A stretch of 45,053 bases of DNA from Pseudomonas thermotolerans DSM 14292 (GCF_000364625.1 NZ_KB822624.1:1-45053), one strand, 5' to 3'. Positions 31,483-41,477 are shown, counted from the stretch's first letter. Made by a program: numbers and translations. The notes: generated from the sequence alone by a model not told the origin.

Positions 31483-32560
31483 GGCACCCCCGTCGGAGGC
31501 GCCCGCCGAACTGCCCGGCGCGCGCATCCGCCGCCACTTCGCGGACGCGCTGGAGGCCCGGGGCTACCGGGCCGATCCGGCGCAAGGAAGCGCCATCGAG
31601 ACCCTGGCCGACTGGCTTGATGCCCGGCTGGGGTTTCGTCGTTCCTGGCTGCGCCGCCCGCCGGCCGGCATCTACCTGTGGGGCGGGGTGGGGCGCGGCA
31701 AGAGCTTCGTGATGGATGCCTTCTTCGCTGCCGCTCCGGTCCAGGCGAAGCGCCGTGTGCACTTCCACGCCTTTCTCCAGGAGCTCCAGGCGCGCATGAA
31801 CGCCCTCAGCGGTCAGTCCGACCCGCTGGTGCGGGTGGCCCGCGAGGTGGCCCGGGAGGCGCGCCTGCTGTGCTTCGACGAGTTCCACGTTCACGACATC
31901 GGCGATGCCATGCTGCTCGGCCGCCTGCTGGCGGTGCTGGTGGAGGAGGGGGTGAGCCTGGTGTGCACCTCCAACTACCCGCCGGCCGGACTCTGTCCCA
32001 ACCCGCTGTACCGCGAGCGCTTTCGCCCGGCAATCGCGATGCTGGAAAAACGCTTCCGGGTGCTCGAGCTGGATGGCGGCGAGGACTACCGGGAGCGTGC
32101 CGGGGTGGCGGAAACCTGGGGCAGCTATGCCTGGCCGCTGCAGGACGGCTCGGTGGGCCGCTGGCTGGACACCGAGCTTGGACTGACTGCCGAGGCCCTG
32201 CGTGGGCAGGTCCGGCGGATCAACCACCATCCGCTCCGGGTGCTGGCCGAGGAGGGCGAGCGCATCGCCCTGGAGTTCACCGAGCTGTGTCGAAAGCCGC
32301 ACTCCAGCAGGGATTTCCTCTGGCTCTGCCAGCACTACCGGCATATCGCCCTGGTCGGTGTGCCGCCGCTGCACGGCGAGGCGGTGGATGCCCGGCAGCG
32401 CTTCCTCAACCTGGTGGACATCGCCTACGACGCCGGCGTGCACCTGCACCTGGCCTGCACGGCAGATCCCGACGAGCTGTGCCGGGCCGATGCCCACATC
32501 GACTTCAACCGCACCCGCAGCCGTCTCCGGCAGCTGCGTCCGGTGCCGCTGAACGCCTGA
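31472..32560 (+). CDS. ZapE/AFG1-like P-loop ATPase, translationally coupled to pcaG
   Basis: This 362-residue protein is of the AFG1/ZapE family. Walker A is GGVGRGKS (71-78), Walker B is LLCFDEFHVHD (about 132-142), and the sensor-1-like VCTSNYPP and RINHHPLRVL segments are present. Family members act in cell division under stress (ZapE) or in mitochondrial protein quality control (AFG1). No start other than TTG at 31472 fits the MTSKAPPSEAPAELPGARIRRHF reading; it lies inside the pcaG end, 11-base overlap, with GGGGA upstream. Pseudomonas normally carries its main zapE elsewhere, so this is probably a paralogue tied to protocatechuate catabolism. Its role here is unknown. Confidence 0.85.
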   Translation: MTSKAPPSEAPAELPGARIRRHFADALEARGYRADPAQGSAIETLADWLDARLGFRRSWLRRPPAGIYLWGGVGRGKSFVMDAFFAAAPVQAKRRVHFHAFLQELQARMNALSGQSDPLVRVAREVAREARLLCFDEFHVHDIGDAMLLGRLLAVLVEEGVSLVCTSNYPPAGLCPNPLYRERFRPAIAMLEKRFRVLELDGGEDYRERAGVAETWGSYAWPLQDGSVGRWLDTELGLTAEALRGQVRRINHHPLRVLAEEGERIALEFTELCRKPHSSRDFLWLCQHYRHIALVGVPPLHGEAVDARQRFLNLVDIAYDAGVHLHLACTADPDELCRADAHIDFNRTRSRLRQLRPVPLNA

Positions 32561-32574
32561 ACGGACCTTCCCGC

Positions 32575-33501
32575 ATGTTGCAAATCCTTGGCATCACCTC
32601 GCCGATCTTCCTGCTGATCGGCATCGGTTTTCTCTGTGCGCGCTTCGCCCTGGTCAGCCGCGAGCAGATCGCCGGCATGGGCAAGTTCGTGATCACCCTG
32701 GCGCTGCCGGCGCTGGTCATCCGGGCGATGACCGAGCGGCCGCTGCACGAGCTGTTCGAGCGCAATTACCTGCTGGTCTACGGCGCGGCCTCGCTGCTGG
32801 TGTTCGTCGCCGGCCTGCTGTTCGCCCACAGTGTGCGCCGCGACAGCTTTACCGGCAGCGTTCTCAGCGGCCTGGGCATGTCCATGTCGAACTCCGGCTT
32901 CATCGGCTACCCGCTGGTGTCCATGGCGCTCGGCCCGGTCTCCGCGCTGGGCCTGGCGATGAATATGGTGGTGGAGAACCTGCTGATGCTGCCGCTGGCC
33001 CTCGCCTTGGCGGAAGCCGGCGAGCAGCGCGGCGGCTGGCGGCGCACGCTGCGCGAGGTGTTTGTCCGCCTGCTGCGTAACCCGATCATCATCGCCATCT
33101 GCCTGGGCCTGGCTCTGGCGCTGCTCGACCTGCGCCTGCCTGCGGTGCCGGGCAAGGTGGTGGAGATGCTCGCTTCGGCCTCGGCGCCGGTGGCCCTATT
33201 CGTGATCGGCGGCAATCTCTACGGCCTCAAGGTCGGCCGGCTGTTCGCCGACGTCGCGCAGATCGGTATCGGCAAGCTGCTGCTACATCCGCTGGCGGTG
33301 CTGCTCTGCCTGCAGCTGTTCCCGGTGGAGGACCCGCAGCTGCGGCTGGCCGCGGTGCTCTTCGCCTGCGCGCCGATGATGAGCATCTACCCGATCATCG
33401 GCCAGCGCTTCGGCCTGGAAGGGCGCTGCGCCGCCGCCCTGGTGGCCAGCACCGTGCTGTCGTTCCTGACCATCAGCGCCTTCCTCGCCCTGCTGCACTG
33501 A
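32575..33501 (+). CDS. AEC-family transporter
   Basis: This 308-residue inner-membrane protein of the auxin efflux carrier (AEC/MdcF) family has about ten membrane segments in two halves (five before and five after the hydrophilic EAGEQRGGWRRTLREV loop at about 144-160). Bacterial members move malonate, malate or other carboxylates. It starts 14 bases after the ZapE-like gene and is in the same transcript as pcaHG, so a role in uptake or release of an aromatic acid or pathway intermediate is a reasonable guess, not shown by sequence. Confidence 0.85.
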   Translation: MLQILGITSPIFLLIGIGFLCARFALVSREQIAGMGKFVITLALPALVIRAMTERPLHELFERNYLLVYGAASLLVFVAGLLFAHSVRRDSFTGSVLSGLGMSMSNSGFIGYPLVSMALGPVSALGLAMNMVVENLLMLPLALALAEAGEQRGGWRRTLREVFVRLLRNPIIIAICLGLALALLDLRLPAVPGKVVEMLASASAPVALFVIGGNLYGLKVGRLFADVAQIGIGKLLLHPLAVLLCLQLFPVEDPQLRLAAVLFACAPMMSIYPIIGQRFGLEGRCAAALVASTVLSFLTISAFLALLH

Positions 33502-33558
33502 AGGATCCCGAACGTGCCGGCCGGGCCGTTGCCTGGCCTGCCGGCGCATGAATCGTGC

Positions 33559-33598
33559 CGGTAATTGCGATTACCGCACGACAGTTCGATAATCGGTC
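33559..33598. promoter_or_regulatory. Compound PcaR operator upstream of pcaR
   Basis: There are two overlapping structures. CGGTAAT-TGCG-ATTACCG (33559-33576) is a perfect 7-bp dyad. GTTCGATAATCGGTC (33584-33598), with GTGCGGTAATCGC read on the minus strand (33579-33567), forms an inverted pair of the GTTCGATAATCGCAC element known as the PcaR site in P. putida. It lies 31-70 bases before the pcaR ATG, so autoregulation is likely. Confidence 0.7.
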
Positions 33599-33628
33599 GT
33601 CATTGGACCGTCACAGGACAAAACAACA

Positions 33629-34471
33629 ATGAGCGAAGAATCACGCACCAGCCATGCGCCCCTTGCGCCGCCGATCATCGCCTCGCCTGCCAAGCGCATC
33701 GAAGCCTTCACCGGCGACCCCAACTTCATGACCTCGCTGGCCCGTGGCCTGGCGGTGATCCACGCCTTCCAGGAGCGCAAGCGCCACCTGACCATCGCCC
33801 AGATCAGCCACCGTACCGAGATTCCCCGCGCCGCCGTGCGCCGCTGCCTGCACACCCTGATGAAGCTGGGCTACGTGACCACCGACGGGCGGACCTATTC
33901 GCTGCTGCCCAAGGTACTGACCCTGGGTCACGCTTACCTGTCGTCCACGCCGCTGGCGGTCACCGCCCAGCCGATCCTCGACCGGCTCAGCGAGCAGCTC
34001 CACGAAGCCTGCTCCATGGCCACCCTGGAGGGCGACGAAATCCTCTACATCGCCCGTTCCGCCACGCCGCAGCGGCTCATCTCGGTGGACCTCAGCGTGG
34101 GCAGCCGCCTGCCGGCCTACTGCACCTCCATGGGCCGCATCCTGCTCGCTGGCCTGGACGACACCGCCTTCGAGGAATACCTGGCCCAGGCCGACCTGCA
34201 GGTGAAGACCAGCCGCACCGTGCACACCCCGGAAGGGTTGCGCGCCAGCATCGAGGAGATCCGCCGCCAGGGCTGGGTGATCATCGACCAGGAACTAGAG
34301 ATCGGCCTGCGCTCGCTGGCCGTGCCGGTGCGCGATGCCGCCGGACAGGTACTCGCCGCGCTGAACGTCGGCACCCACGTCAGCCGGGTCAGCCGCCACG
34401 AGCTGGAAACCCGCTTCCTGCCGGCGCTGCTGGAAGCCAGCCGGGAGCTGAGCAGCCGGCTGTTCGCCTGA
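33629..34471 (+). CDS. pcaR: IclR-family pca regulon regulator PcaR
   Basis: This 280-residue IclR-type regulator responds to beta-ketoadipate and activates the pca genes. The winged HTH is at about 38-95 (SLARGLAVIHAFQERKRHLTIAQISHRTEIPRAAVRRCLHTLMKLGYV) and the effector domain at about 105-280 (LPAYCTSMGRILLAGL, LEIGLRSLAVPVRDAAGQVLAALNV). The N-terminal extension is typical of PcaR. The upstream region holds PcaR-type sites. The genes usually next to PcaR in P. putida (pcaK, pcaF, pcaTBDC) are not here. Confidence 0.93.
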   Translation: MSEESRTSHAPLAPPIIASPAKRIEAFTGDPNFMTSLARGLAVIHAFQERKRHLTIAQISHRTEIPRAAVRRCLHTLMKLGYVTTDGRTYSLLPKVLTLGHAYLSSTPLAVTAQPILDRLSEQLHEACSMATLEGDEILYIARSATPQRLISVDLSVGSRLPAYCTSMGRILLAGLDDTAFEEYLAQADLQVKTSRTVHTPEGLRASIEEIRRQGWVIIDQELEIGLRSLAVPVRDAAGQVLAALNVGTHVSRVSRHELETRFLPALLEASRELSSRLFA

Positions 34472-34498
34472 GTTTCCCGGCTTGGCTGATTGCTGGCC

Positions 34499-34513
34499 GT
34501 TCGATTAGCGAAC
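34499..34513. promoter_or_regulatory. PcaR-like element downstream of pcaR
   Basis: GTTCGATTAGCGAAC agrees with GTTCGATAATCGCAC at 12 of 15 positions and is itself a GTTCG-N5-CGAAC dyad. It is 28 bases after the pcaR stop and 245 before the BenR-like gene. Otherwise 34472-34757 holds only a small REP-like hairpin (CAGGC-TTC-GCCTG, 34708-34720). Confidence 0.4.
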
Positions 34514-34730
34514 GAAGAGTGCCCCGGGCGAGTTGACCTTGCCCGGAGGGCTTCGTAGTGTGCGCGCAAGTCCCGCTGACTGCCTGTGGGCGGGGAGGCT
34601 GGGCCATCGGCGAGCCTGTGCCCCTGACCGCTGGTCAGGCGTGGCCCTGTCGGAGAGCTGGCCGCCTGAGAATCGACTCTGATTAGCCGTGGAGCCGGTC
34701 CTTTCGGCAGGCTTCGCCTGATGTAGAAAG

Positions 34731-34747
34731 CATAACAACTACAAGAG
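34731..34747 (+). promoter_or_regulatory. Possible Hfq/Crc target before the BenR-like gene
   Basis: CATAACAACTACAAGAG is an A-rich (ARN)-type tract directly in the ribosome-binding region, ending 10 bases before the ATG. In P. putida, benR translation is a known Crc target. The same stretch contains a CAACT-N5-AGTTG dyad (34736-34750). Confidence 0.4.
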
Positions 34748-34757
34748 TTGCCTTGCC

Positions 34758-35714
34758 ATGCTAAGTCGCCTGCTGACCGAGCGCAGTAGCGTCTTCGAGC
34801 GCGCCGACCCCTATGCGGTGTCCGACTATGTGAACCGCCACGTCGGCTCCCACTGCATCCGCCTGCCCGCCACCGGTTCGCCCCGGGCCAGCCTCAACCA
34901 TCGCCAGTTCGCCAGCCTGGACCTGTGCCGGATCAGCTACGGCGGCAGCGTGCGGGTCATCTCCCCGGCGCTGGAAAGCATCTTCCACCTGCAGATCCTT
35001 CTTAGGGGACACTGCCTGTGGCGCGACCACAGGCAGGAGCACTATTTCGTCCCCGGGGATCTCCTGCTGATCAACCCCGACGATCCGGTGGACCTCACCT
35101 ATTCGGAGGATTGCGAGAAGTTCATCCTCAAGCTGCCGGTGAGCCTGCTGGAGTCCATCTGCGACGATCAGCGCTGGCAGCGTCCCAGCGAGGGGGTGCG
35201 CTTCATGGAGAAGCGCTACCGACTGGTGGACCTGGAGGGTTTCAGCAACCTGGTCAGCATGGTCTGCAACGAGGCCGGCGACCTGCAGCTGCCCAAGGTG
35301 CAGGAGCACTTCGCGCAGATCCTCGGCAGCAAGCTGCTGACCCTGCTGAAGACCAATGTCTGTCGCGAACGGCTGAGTAGCCAGGCGGCCAGCTTCGAGC
35401 GGATCCTCGAATACATCGAGGCCAACCTGAAGCAGGACATCTCCCCGGAGAGCCTGGCCCGCCAGGCGAGCATGAGCCTGCGCTCACTCTACGGGCTGTT
35501 CGAGCGCCGGCTGGGCACCACGCCGAAGCACTACATCCGCCAGAAGAAGCTGGAGCGCATCCGCGTCTGCCTGAGCGATCCCAGCTGCCCGGTGCGCAAC
35601 GTCACCGAGCTGGCCCTGGACTACGGCTTCCTGCACTTGGGGCGCTTCGCGGAAAGCTACCGGCTGCAGTTCGGCGAGTTGCCCTCCGACACCCTGAAGC
35701 GCCGCGGCGGCTGA
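34758..35714 (+). CDS. AraC/XylS-family regulator, BenR/AntR-like
   Basis: This 318-residue regulator has an N-terminal effector domain (about 1-200; ADPYAVSDYVNRHVGSHCIRLP and ASLDLCRISYGGSVRV are the BenR/XylS hallmark) and a C-terminal double HTH (about 215-315; ISPESLARQASMSLRSLYGLFERRLGTTPKHYIRQKKLERIR, then ALDYGFLHLGRFAESYRLQFGELPSDTL). BenR, XylS and AntR activate benzoate, toluate or anthranilate dioxygenase operons. None of those genes is in the window; greB lies convergent 10 bases away. The symbol is withheld because BenR and AntR cannot be told apart here. Confidence 0.85.
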   Translation: MLSRLLTERSSVFERADPYAVSDYVNRHVGSHCIRLPATGSPRASLNHRQFASLDLCRISYGGSVRVISPALESIFHLQILLRGHCLWRDHRQEHYFVPGDLLLINPDDPVDLTYSEDCEKFILKLPVSLLESICDDQRWQRPSEGVRFMEKRYRLVDLEGFSNLVSMVCNEAGDLQLPKVQEHFAQILGSKLLTLLKTNVCRERLSSQAASFERILEYIEANLKQDISPESLARQASMSLRSLYGLFERRLGTTPKHYIRQKKLERIRVCLSDPSCPVRNVTELALDYGFLHLGRFAESYRLQFGELPSDTLKRRGG

Positions 35715-35723
35715 GCGGCGCTC

Positions 35724-36221
35724 TCAGGGGTATTGGATGTCGACGATGTAGCAGAGCTTGTCGCCGGTAGGCGTGCGCACGCGAACTTCCGCGTCCAGGG
35801 ACTTGCCTACCAGGGCGCGGGCCAGCGGCGAGTCGATGCTGATCAGGTTCTGCTTGAGGTCCAGCTCGTCCGGCCCGACGATGCGGTAACGCGACTGCTC
35901 GCCGTCCTCGTCCTCGATGGTCACCCAGGCACCGAAGTACACCTTGCTGGTGTCCGCCGGGCGTTCGCGGACTACCTTGAGGGCCTCCAGACGCTTGGTG
36001 AGGAAGCGCACGCGGCTGTCGATCTCGCGCAGCATCTTCTTGCCGTAGGTGTACTCGGCATTCTCCGAGCGGTCGCCTTGCGCCGCCGCCTCGCTGACCG
36101 CCTGGGTCACCTGGGGACGGCGCACGTGCCAGAGTTCGTGGAGTTCGGCGCGCAGCCGCGCCTCGCCTTCCGGCGTGATCAACGGGGTTCCTGCACTGCG
36201 GGGTGGACGATAGCGACTCAT
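35724..36221 (-). CDS. greB: Transcription elongation factor GreB
   Basis: GreB stimulates transcript cleavage by backtracked RNA polymerase. The 165-residue protein has an N-terminal coiled coil (about 15-80) with the acidic tip [14 protein letters not shown] (about 48-61) that reaches the active site, and a C-terminal FKBP-like domain ([35 protein letters not shown]). GreB rather than GreA is indicated by the YRPP...[21 protein letters not shown] start and by [39 protein letters not shown]. The ATG at 36221 is chosen from the family start. It lies 41 bases downstream of the ABC permease gene on the same strand. Confidence 0.95.
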   Translation of the reverse strand: MSRYRPPRSAGTPLITPEGEARLRAELHELWHVRRPQVTQAVSEAAAQGDRSENAEYTYGKKMLREIDSRVRFLTKRLEALKVVRERPADTSKVYFGAWVTIEDEDGEQSRYRIVGPDELDLKQNLISIDSPLARALVGKSLDAEVRVRTPTGDKLCYIVDIQYP

Positions 36222-36262
36222 GGTTCGACGGTGGCGGTGAAAAAACCTGATTTTACCAGGCC

Positions 36263-38784
36263 TTAGCCCTCGCGCAGCACGGCCAGCGGGCTGGTCTGCA
36301 GGGCACGGCGAGTGCCCAGCAGACCGGCCACGCCGACCATCAGGGCGCCGGCCAGCGGCAGAAGCAGCAGCCAGGGATGGGGCCGCCAGGGCAGCTCGAA
36401 GGCGTAGCGGTAGAGCAGGAAGCTGACCAGCTCGCAGCCCAGCGCCGCGAGCAGTCCACTGCAGGCGCCGAGCAGGCTGAATTCGATGCGACGGGCCTGC
36501 TGCAGCAGCTCGCGGCGGGCGCCCAGGGCCCGCAGCAGGGCACCCTGGCGGATGCGCTCGTCGAGGGTCGCCTGCAGGCCGGCGAACAGCACGGTAAGTC
36601 CGGCGGCGAGGACCAACAGCAGCACGTACTCCACCGCCAGGGTCACCTGGGTGAGGATGCTGCGCAGCTGGGCGAGCAGGGCCTCCACCTGCAGCAGGGT
36701 TACCGCCGGGAAGGCGCGGGCCAGCTCCACCAACTGACGGTCCTGGCCCGCCGGCAGATAGAAGCTGCCCAGGTAGGTCACCGGCAGGCCGCCCAGGGTG
36801 CCCGGCTGGAAAACCATGTAGAAGTTCGGCTGGAAGTTGTCCCACTTCACCTCGCGCAGGCTGGTCACCCGGGCCTCGCGCTGGATGCCGCCGACGTTGA
36901 AAGCGAGCCGGTCGCCCAGCTTCAGGCCCAGGCTGGCCGCCACGTCGGCCTCCACCGAAACGCCCGGCAGAGCGGAGTCCTGGTCATCCGGCAGGGCATC
37001 CCACCACTGGCCGGCGACCAGCCGGTTGCCGGCTGGCAGCTCCGCCGACCAGGTGAGGCTGAGATCCCGGCGGGTGGCACGCCGGCCCTCGCTGTCGCGG
37101 TCATCCTTGCTGACCCGCTGGTCGACAGGCTCGTCGTTGATGGCCACCAGGCGGCCCGGCACCACCGGATAGAGTGGCGAGGCATTGGGCGACAGCTCGG
37201 CCAGGCGCGCGGCGAAGGCCTCCTGGTCGGCGGGCAGCACGTTGAGGGCGAAGTGATTGGGCGCGTTTTCCGGCAACTGGGACTGCCAGGTGTCCAGCAG
37301 CTCGCCGCGCAGCAGGCTGATCAGCGCCATGGCCAGAAGGATCAGGCCGAAGGCCAGGACCTGCCCGGCCGCGGCCAGCGGATGGCGCAGCAGCTGGCCG
37401 AGCCCCAGGCGCCAGGGCAGGGCAGCGCGCGCCAGCAGGTGGCGCAGCCCCCGCAGACCGAGCAGTAGCAGGCCGCCGAGCAGCAGAGTGGCGATCAGCC
37501 CGCCGCCGAGCAGAGAGAGAGTCAGCCTAAGGTCTAGGCTCAGCCGCCACATGATCAGCCCCAGAGCGAGGAGTGCCGCGCCGTAGACCAACCAGATGCT
37601 CGGCGGCGTGGGCAGCAGGTCGCTGCGCAGCACCCGCAGTGGCGGCACGCGCCCCAGGGCGGCCAGCGGTGGCAGGGCGAAGCCGACCAGGGCCACCAGC
37701 CCGGTGGCGATTCCGGCCAGCGCCGGGATCAGGCCGCCGCCCGGTACCACCGGTGGCAGCAGCTCATCCAGCAGATGGAACAGACCGTGTTGGCCCAGCC
37801 AGCCGAGCAGGGCACCGGCCAGGCAGGCCACGCTACCGAGCAGGGCCAGCTGCAGGGCGAACAGACCGAGCGTCTCGCGGCGTGAAAGGCCCAGGCAGCG
37901 CAGCAGGGCGCTGGCATCGTAGCGCCGGGTGGCGAAGCGCGCGGCGGACAGGGCCACGGCTACCCCGGAAAGCAGTACCGCGGCCAGGCTGGCGAGGTTC
38001 AGGTAGCGCTCGGCACGGCCCAGGGCGCCGCCGACCTGGAGGTTGCCGTGACGGGCATCCTCGATGCGCTGATTGGGCGCCAGCCCCGAGCGGACGGCCT
38101 GCCGGTAGGCCTCCAGCGCCTCCGGCTTGCCGCGCCAGAGCTCGCGGTAGCGTACCCGGCTGCCGGGCTGGACGATGCCGGTGGCCTCCAGATCGTCGAG
38201 GTGCATCAGTACGTGCGGATTGAGGCTGTAGAAGTCGCCGCCGCGGTCCGGTTCGTAGGTGAGCACGCGGGTCAGCCGCAGACTGGTACGGCCCACGTCG
38301 ATACGGTCGCCCGGCTGTAGGTTCAGCGCGCTGAACAGGCGCGCCTCGGCCCAGGCCTCGCCCGGACGCGGGGCGCCGCCGGCAGTCTCCGCCCGATAGG
38401 GCGCCGCGGCGCTCTTCAGCTCGCCGCGCAGCGGATAGCCGTCGCTGGCTGCCTTGATGCTGGCCAGCTGAATGCCTTCGTCGGTGGCGATCACGCTGGA
38501 GAATTCCACCACCCGGGCATGTTCCAGACCGAGGCGTCGTCCCGCCTCGATCTGCTCGGCACTGGCCGGCGAGCTGCCGTCGAGCACCAGGTCGGCGCCG
38601 AGGAACTCGGTGGCGCGTAGCAGCATGGCGGCATTCAGGCGGGCGCCGAAGTAGCCGATGGCGGTGCTCACGGCCACGGCGATCAGCAGGGCGAAGAACA
38701 GTACCCGCAGCTCGCCGGAGCGGGCATCGCGCAGCAACTGGCGCAAGGCCAGCCCGAGCAGGCGGGAGAAGGGCAGGCCGTCCA

Positions 38785-38785
<1 letters not shown>
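36263..38785 (-). CDS. ybbP: ABC exporter permease, FtsX/MacB type (YbbP-like)
   Basis: This 840-residue inner-membrane protein has the large FtsX-like layout: one N-terminal membrane helix (about 25-48), a periplasmic domain, groups of helices near 255-300, 340-375 and 390-440, a second periplasmic region (about 500-690), and a closing FtsX triple (about 705-840). The family is YbbP/LolE-like, and its substrate is unproven, possibly a lipid or lipoprotein-related compound given its tesA partner. Its ATG overlaps the ybbA stop (TAATG), so the two are translationally coupled. Confidence 0.9.
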
Positions 38786-39468
<683 letters not shown>

Positions 39469-39478
39469 GGAGAATCCA

Positions 39479-40087
39479 ATGCGTAGCTGGTGGTTGAGCG
39501 GTGCCTTGGCGTTGTTGGTGTGGAGCCAGGGGGTACTGGCCGGCACCGTGCTGGTGGTCGGGGATAGTATCAGTGCCGCTTTCGGTCTGGATACCGCCCA
39601 AGGGTGGGTCGCCCTGCTGGAAAAGCGCCTGGCCGAGCGGGACCGCGACTACCAGGTGGTGAATGCCTCTATCAGCGGCGACACCAGCGCCGGTGGTCTT
39701 GCCCGCCTGCCCGCGCTGCTCGACGCGCACCGGCCCGAGGTGGTGATTATCGAGCTGGGCGGCAACGATGGCCTGCGCGGCCTGCCGCCGGCGCAATTGC
39801 AACAGAATCTTGCCCGCATGATCGATTCGGCCCGCTCCCGCGGGGCGCAGGTGCTGCTGCTGGGCATGCGTCTGCCCCCCAACTACGGTGAGCGCTACAC
39901 CCGCGCCTTCGAGGCGGTCTTCAGCGATCTCGCCGAGGAGAAGGGCGTGGCGCTGGTACCTTTCTTCATGGAAGGCGTCGGCGGCGTGCCGGGAATGATG
40001 CAGCCCGACGGCATCCATCCGACCGCCGATGCCCAGCCGCTGCTGCTGGAGCATGCCTGGTCGGCCCTCGAGCCGCTGCTCCGATAA
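39479..40087 (+). CDS. tesA: Periplasmic GDSL thioesterase/lysophospholipase (TesA)
   Basis: TesA is a multifunctional acyl-CoA thioesterase, esterase and lysophospholipase of the SGNH family. The 202-residue precursor has a signal peptide (about 1-21). The catalytic serine is Ser30 in VVGDSISAAFG, the oxyanion residues are in ASISGDTSAGG and LGGNDGLRG, and the Asp-His pair is in QPDGIHPTADAQ. The ATG at 39479 (MRSWWLSGAL) gives the family-length signal peptide; an in-frame ATG at 39467 overlaps the ybbA start codon and is less likely. Confidence 0.95.
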   Translation: MRSWWLSGALALLVWSQGVLAGTVLVVGDSISAAFGLDTAQGWVALLEKRLAERDRDYQVVNASISGDTSAGGLARLPALLDAHRPEVVIIELGGNDGLRGLPPAQLQQNLARMIDSARSRGAQVLLLGMRLPPNYGERYTRAFEAVFSDLAEEKGVALVPFFMEGVGGVPGMMQPDGIHPTADAQPLLLEHAWSALEPLLR

Positions 40088-40160
40088 TCGTCGCCTGGGC
40101 GCTTTCCCGTCCCCCGGCTTTCCGCTAATGTGGCGGCCGCCCCGCCCAGGAAACCCTCGG

Positions 40161-40442
40161 ATGTCGCGTCCCGTCTGGTCTTTGCATGCCTTCCAAGTGA
40201 TAGTGCCGGATGAACAGCTGGATCTGTTCGCCTGCCGTGAAGTGCGCCTGCACCTGGTGGCGCGCCAGCTAGAGCTGGGTGGGCATGCCGACCGCACCCT
40301 CTGCGGCGGGCTGCTGCCGGCCATGCCGCACTGGTCGAGCCTCGAGCGGGAGACTCTGCGCGACAGGCGCCTCTGTCCGGCCTGCAAGGCGGTCCTGCAG
40401 GCCAGGAAAAACGGCGAACGGCCCGACTGGCCGGGTTTCTGA
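40161..40442 (+). CDS. Conserved hypothetical protein with CxxC
   Basis: This 93-residue protein starts with an ATG preceded by GGAAACCCTCGG. It has candidate metal ligands in HADRTLCGG and RLCPACKAVLQAR near the C-terminus, so a small zinc site is possible. It lies between tesA and the L,D-transpeptidase on the same strand. The longer upstream in-frame extension overlaps the tesA end and was not used. I do not recognise a function. Confidence 0.7.
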   Translation: MSRPVWSLHAFQVIVPDEQLDLFACREVRLHLVARQLELGGHADRTLCGGLLPAMPHWSSLERETLRDRRLCPACKAVLQARKNGERPDWPGF

Positions 40443-40502
40443 GCGACCTGCCCTCGGGTACAATTCCCAGTATTTCAGTCGTCAATTCTCAAGGATTTCC
40501 GG

Positions 40503-41477
40503 ATGCTTTCGCGATTTTCCGCGGTCGTTCGATCGCTATCCCTCGCCTCTGCGTGCCTGGCCGGTTCCGCCGCAGCCCTCGAGCTGCCGTTGCCGCCGCC
40601 CGGTGAGGACATCGTCGGCCAGGTGCAGGTGATCAAGGCAAGGTATGAAGATACCTTCGCCGACCTCGGTACCGCCCACCATATCGGCTATCTGGAAATG
40701 GTCGCCGCCAACCCCGGGGTGGACCCCTGGCTGCCTGGCGAAGGCACCGAGATCATCCTGCCGACCCGCTACATCCTGCCGCCCGGGCCGCGCGAGGGTA
40801 TCGTCATCAACCTCGCCGAGTACCGCATGTACTACTTCCCGAAGGGGCGGGATGTGGTCTACACCTACCCGCTGGGGATCGGCCGCGAGGGCTGGGGGTC
40901 GCCCATCGCCACCACCACCATCACCGCCAAGACGCCCAACCCGGCCTGGTACCCGCCGAAGTCGATCCGCGAGGAGCACGCCGCCGAGGGTGAATACCTG
41001 CCCACCGTGGTACCGCCCGGCCCGGACAACCCGCTCGGTCCGTTCAAGTTCAATCTTGGCGTGGCGGGTTACCTGATCCACGGCTCCAACAAGAAGTTCG
41101 GCATCGGCATGCGCGTCAGCCACGGCTGCTTCCGCATGCTCAACGACAACGTGCTGGAGCTGGCCAGGATGGCGCCGGTGGGCACCAAGGTGCGCATCAT
41201 CAACGAGCCGTACAAGTTCGGCCTGAGCCAGGGTAAGGTCTATCTGGAGGCCCATGCGCCGCTCGACGATCATGGCGAGCCCTCGGTGGTGGACAAGCAC
41301 ACCACGGTCATCAACGCCATGCTCAAGAACGATCGCCTGACGCCCGCGCTGCGTCTCGACTGGGACCGGGTGCGCGAGGTGGTGGCTGCCGAGGATGGCC
41401 TGCCGGTAGTGATCGCCGAGCCGAGCGATGACTCGGCCGCAGTGGCGACCAGCAGCGAGGCGCCGGCTGTTTACTGA
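40503..41477 (+). CDS. L,D-transpeptidase (YkuD family)
   Basis: This 324-residue periplasmic enzyme has a signal peptide (about 1-26), a LysM-like peptidoglycan-binding segment (about 40-92) and the YkuD domain (about 98-235). The catalytic motif is intact: H193 in LIHGSNKKFG and S206-H207-G208-C209-F-R211. Family members attach Lpp-type lipoproteins to peptidoglycan (ErfK/YbiS type) or make 3-3 cross-links. Its convergent neighbour is oprI, the Pseudomonas Lpp whose C-terminal lysine is the expected substrate, which favours the lipoprotein-attachment role. The C-terminal tail (about 285-324) is low-complexity. Confidence 0.9.
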   Translation: MLSRFSAVVRSLSLASACLAGSAAALELPLPPPGEDIVGQVQVIKARYEDTFADLGTAHHIGYLEMVAANPGVDPWLPGEGTEIILPTRYILPPGPREGIVINLAEYRMYYFPKGRDVVYTYPLGIGREGWGSPIATTTITAKTPNPAWYPPKSIREEHAAEGEYLPTVVPPGPDNPLGPFKFNLGVAGYLIHGSNKKFGIGMRVSHGCFRMLNDNVLELARMAPVGTKVRIINEPYKFGLSQGKVYLEAHAPLDDHGEPSVVDKHTTVINAMLKNDRLTPALRLDWDRVREVVAAEDGLPVVIAEPSDDSAAVATSSEAPAVY

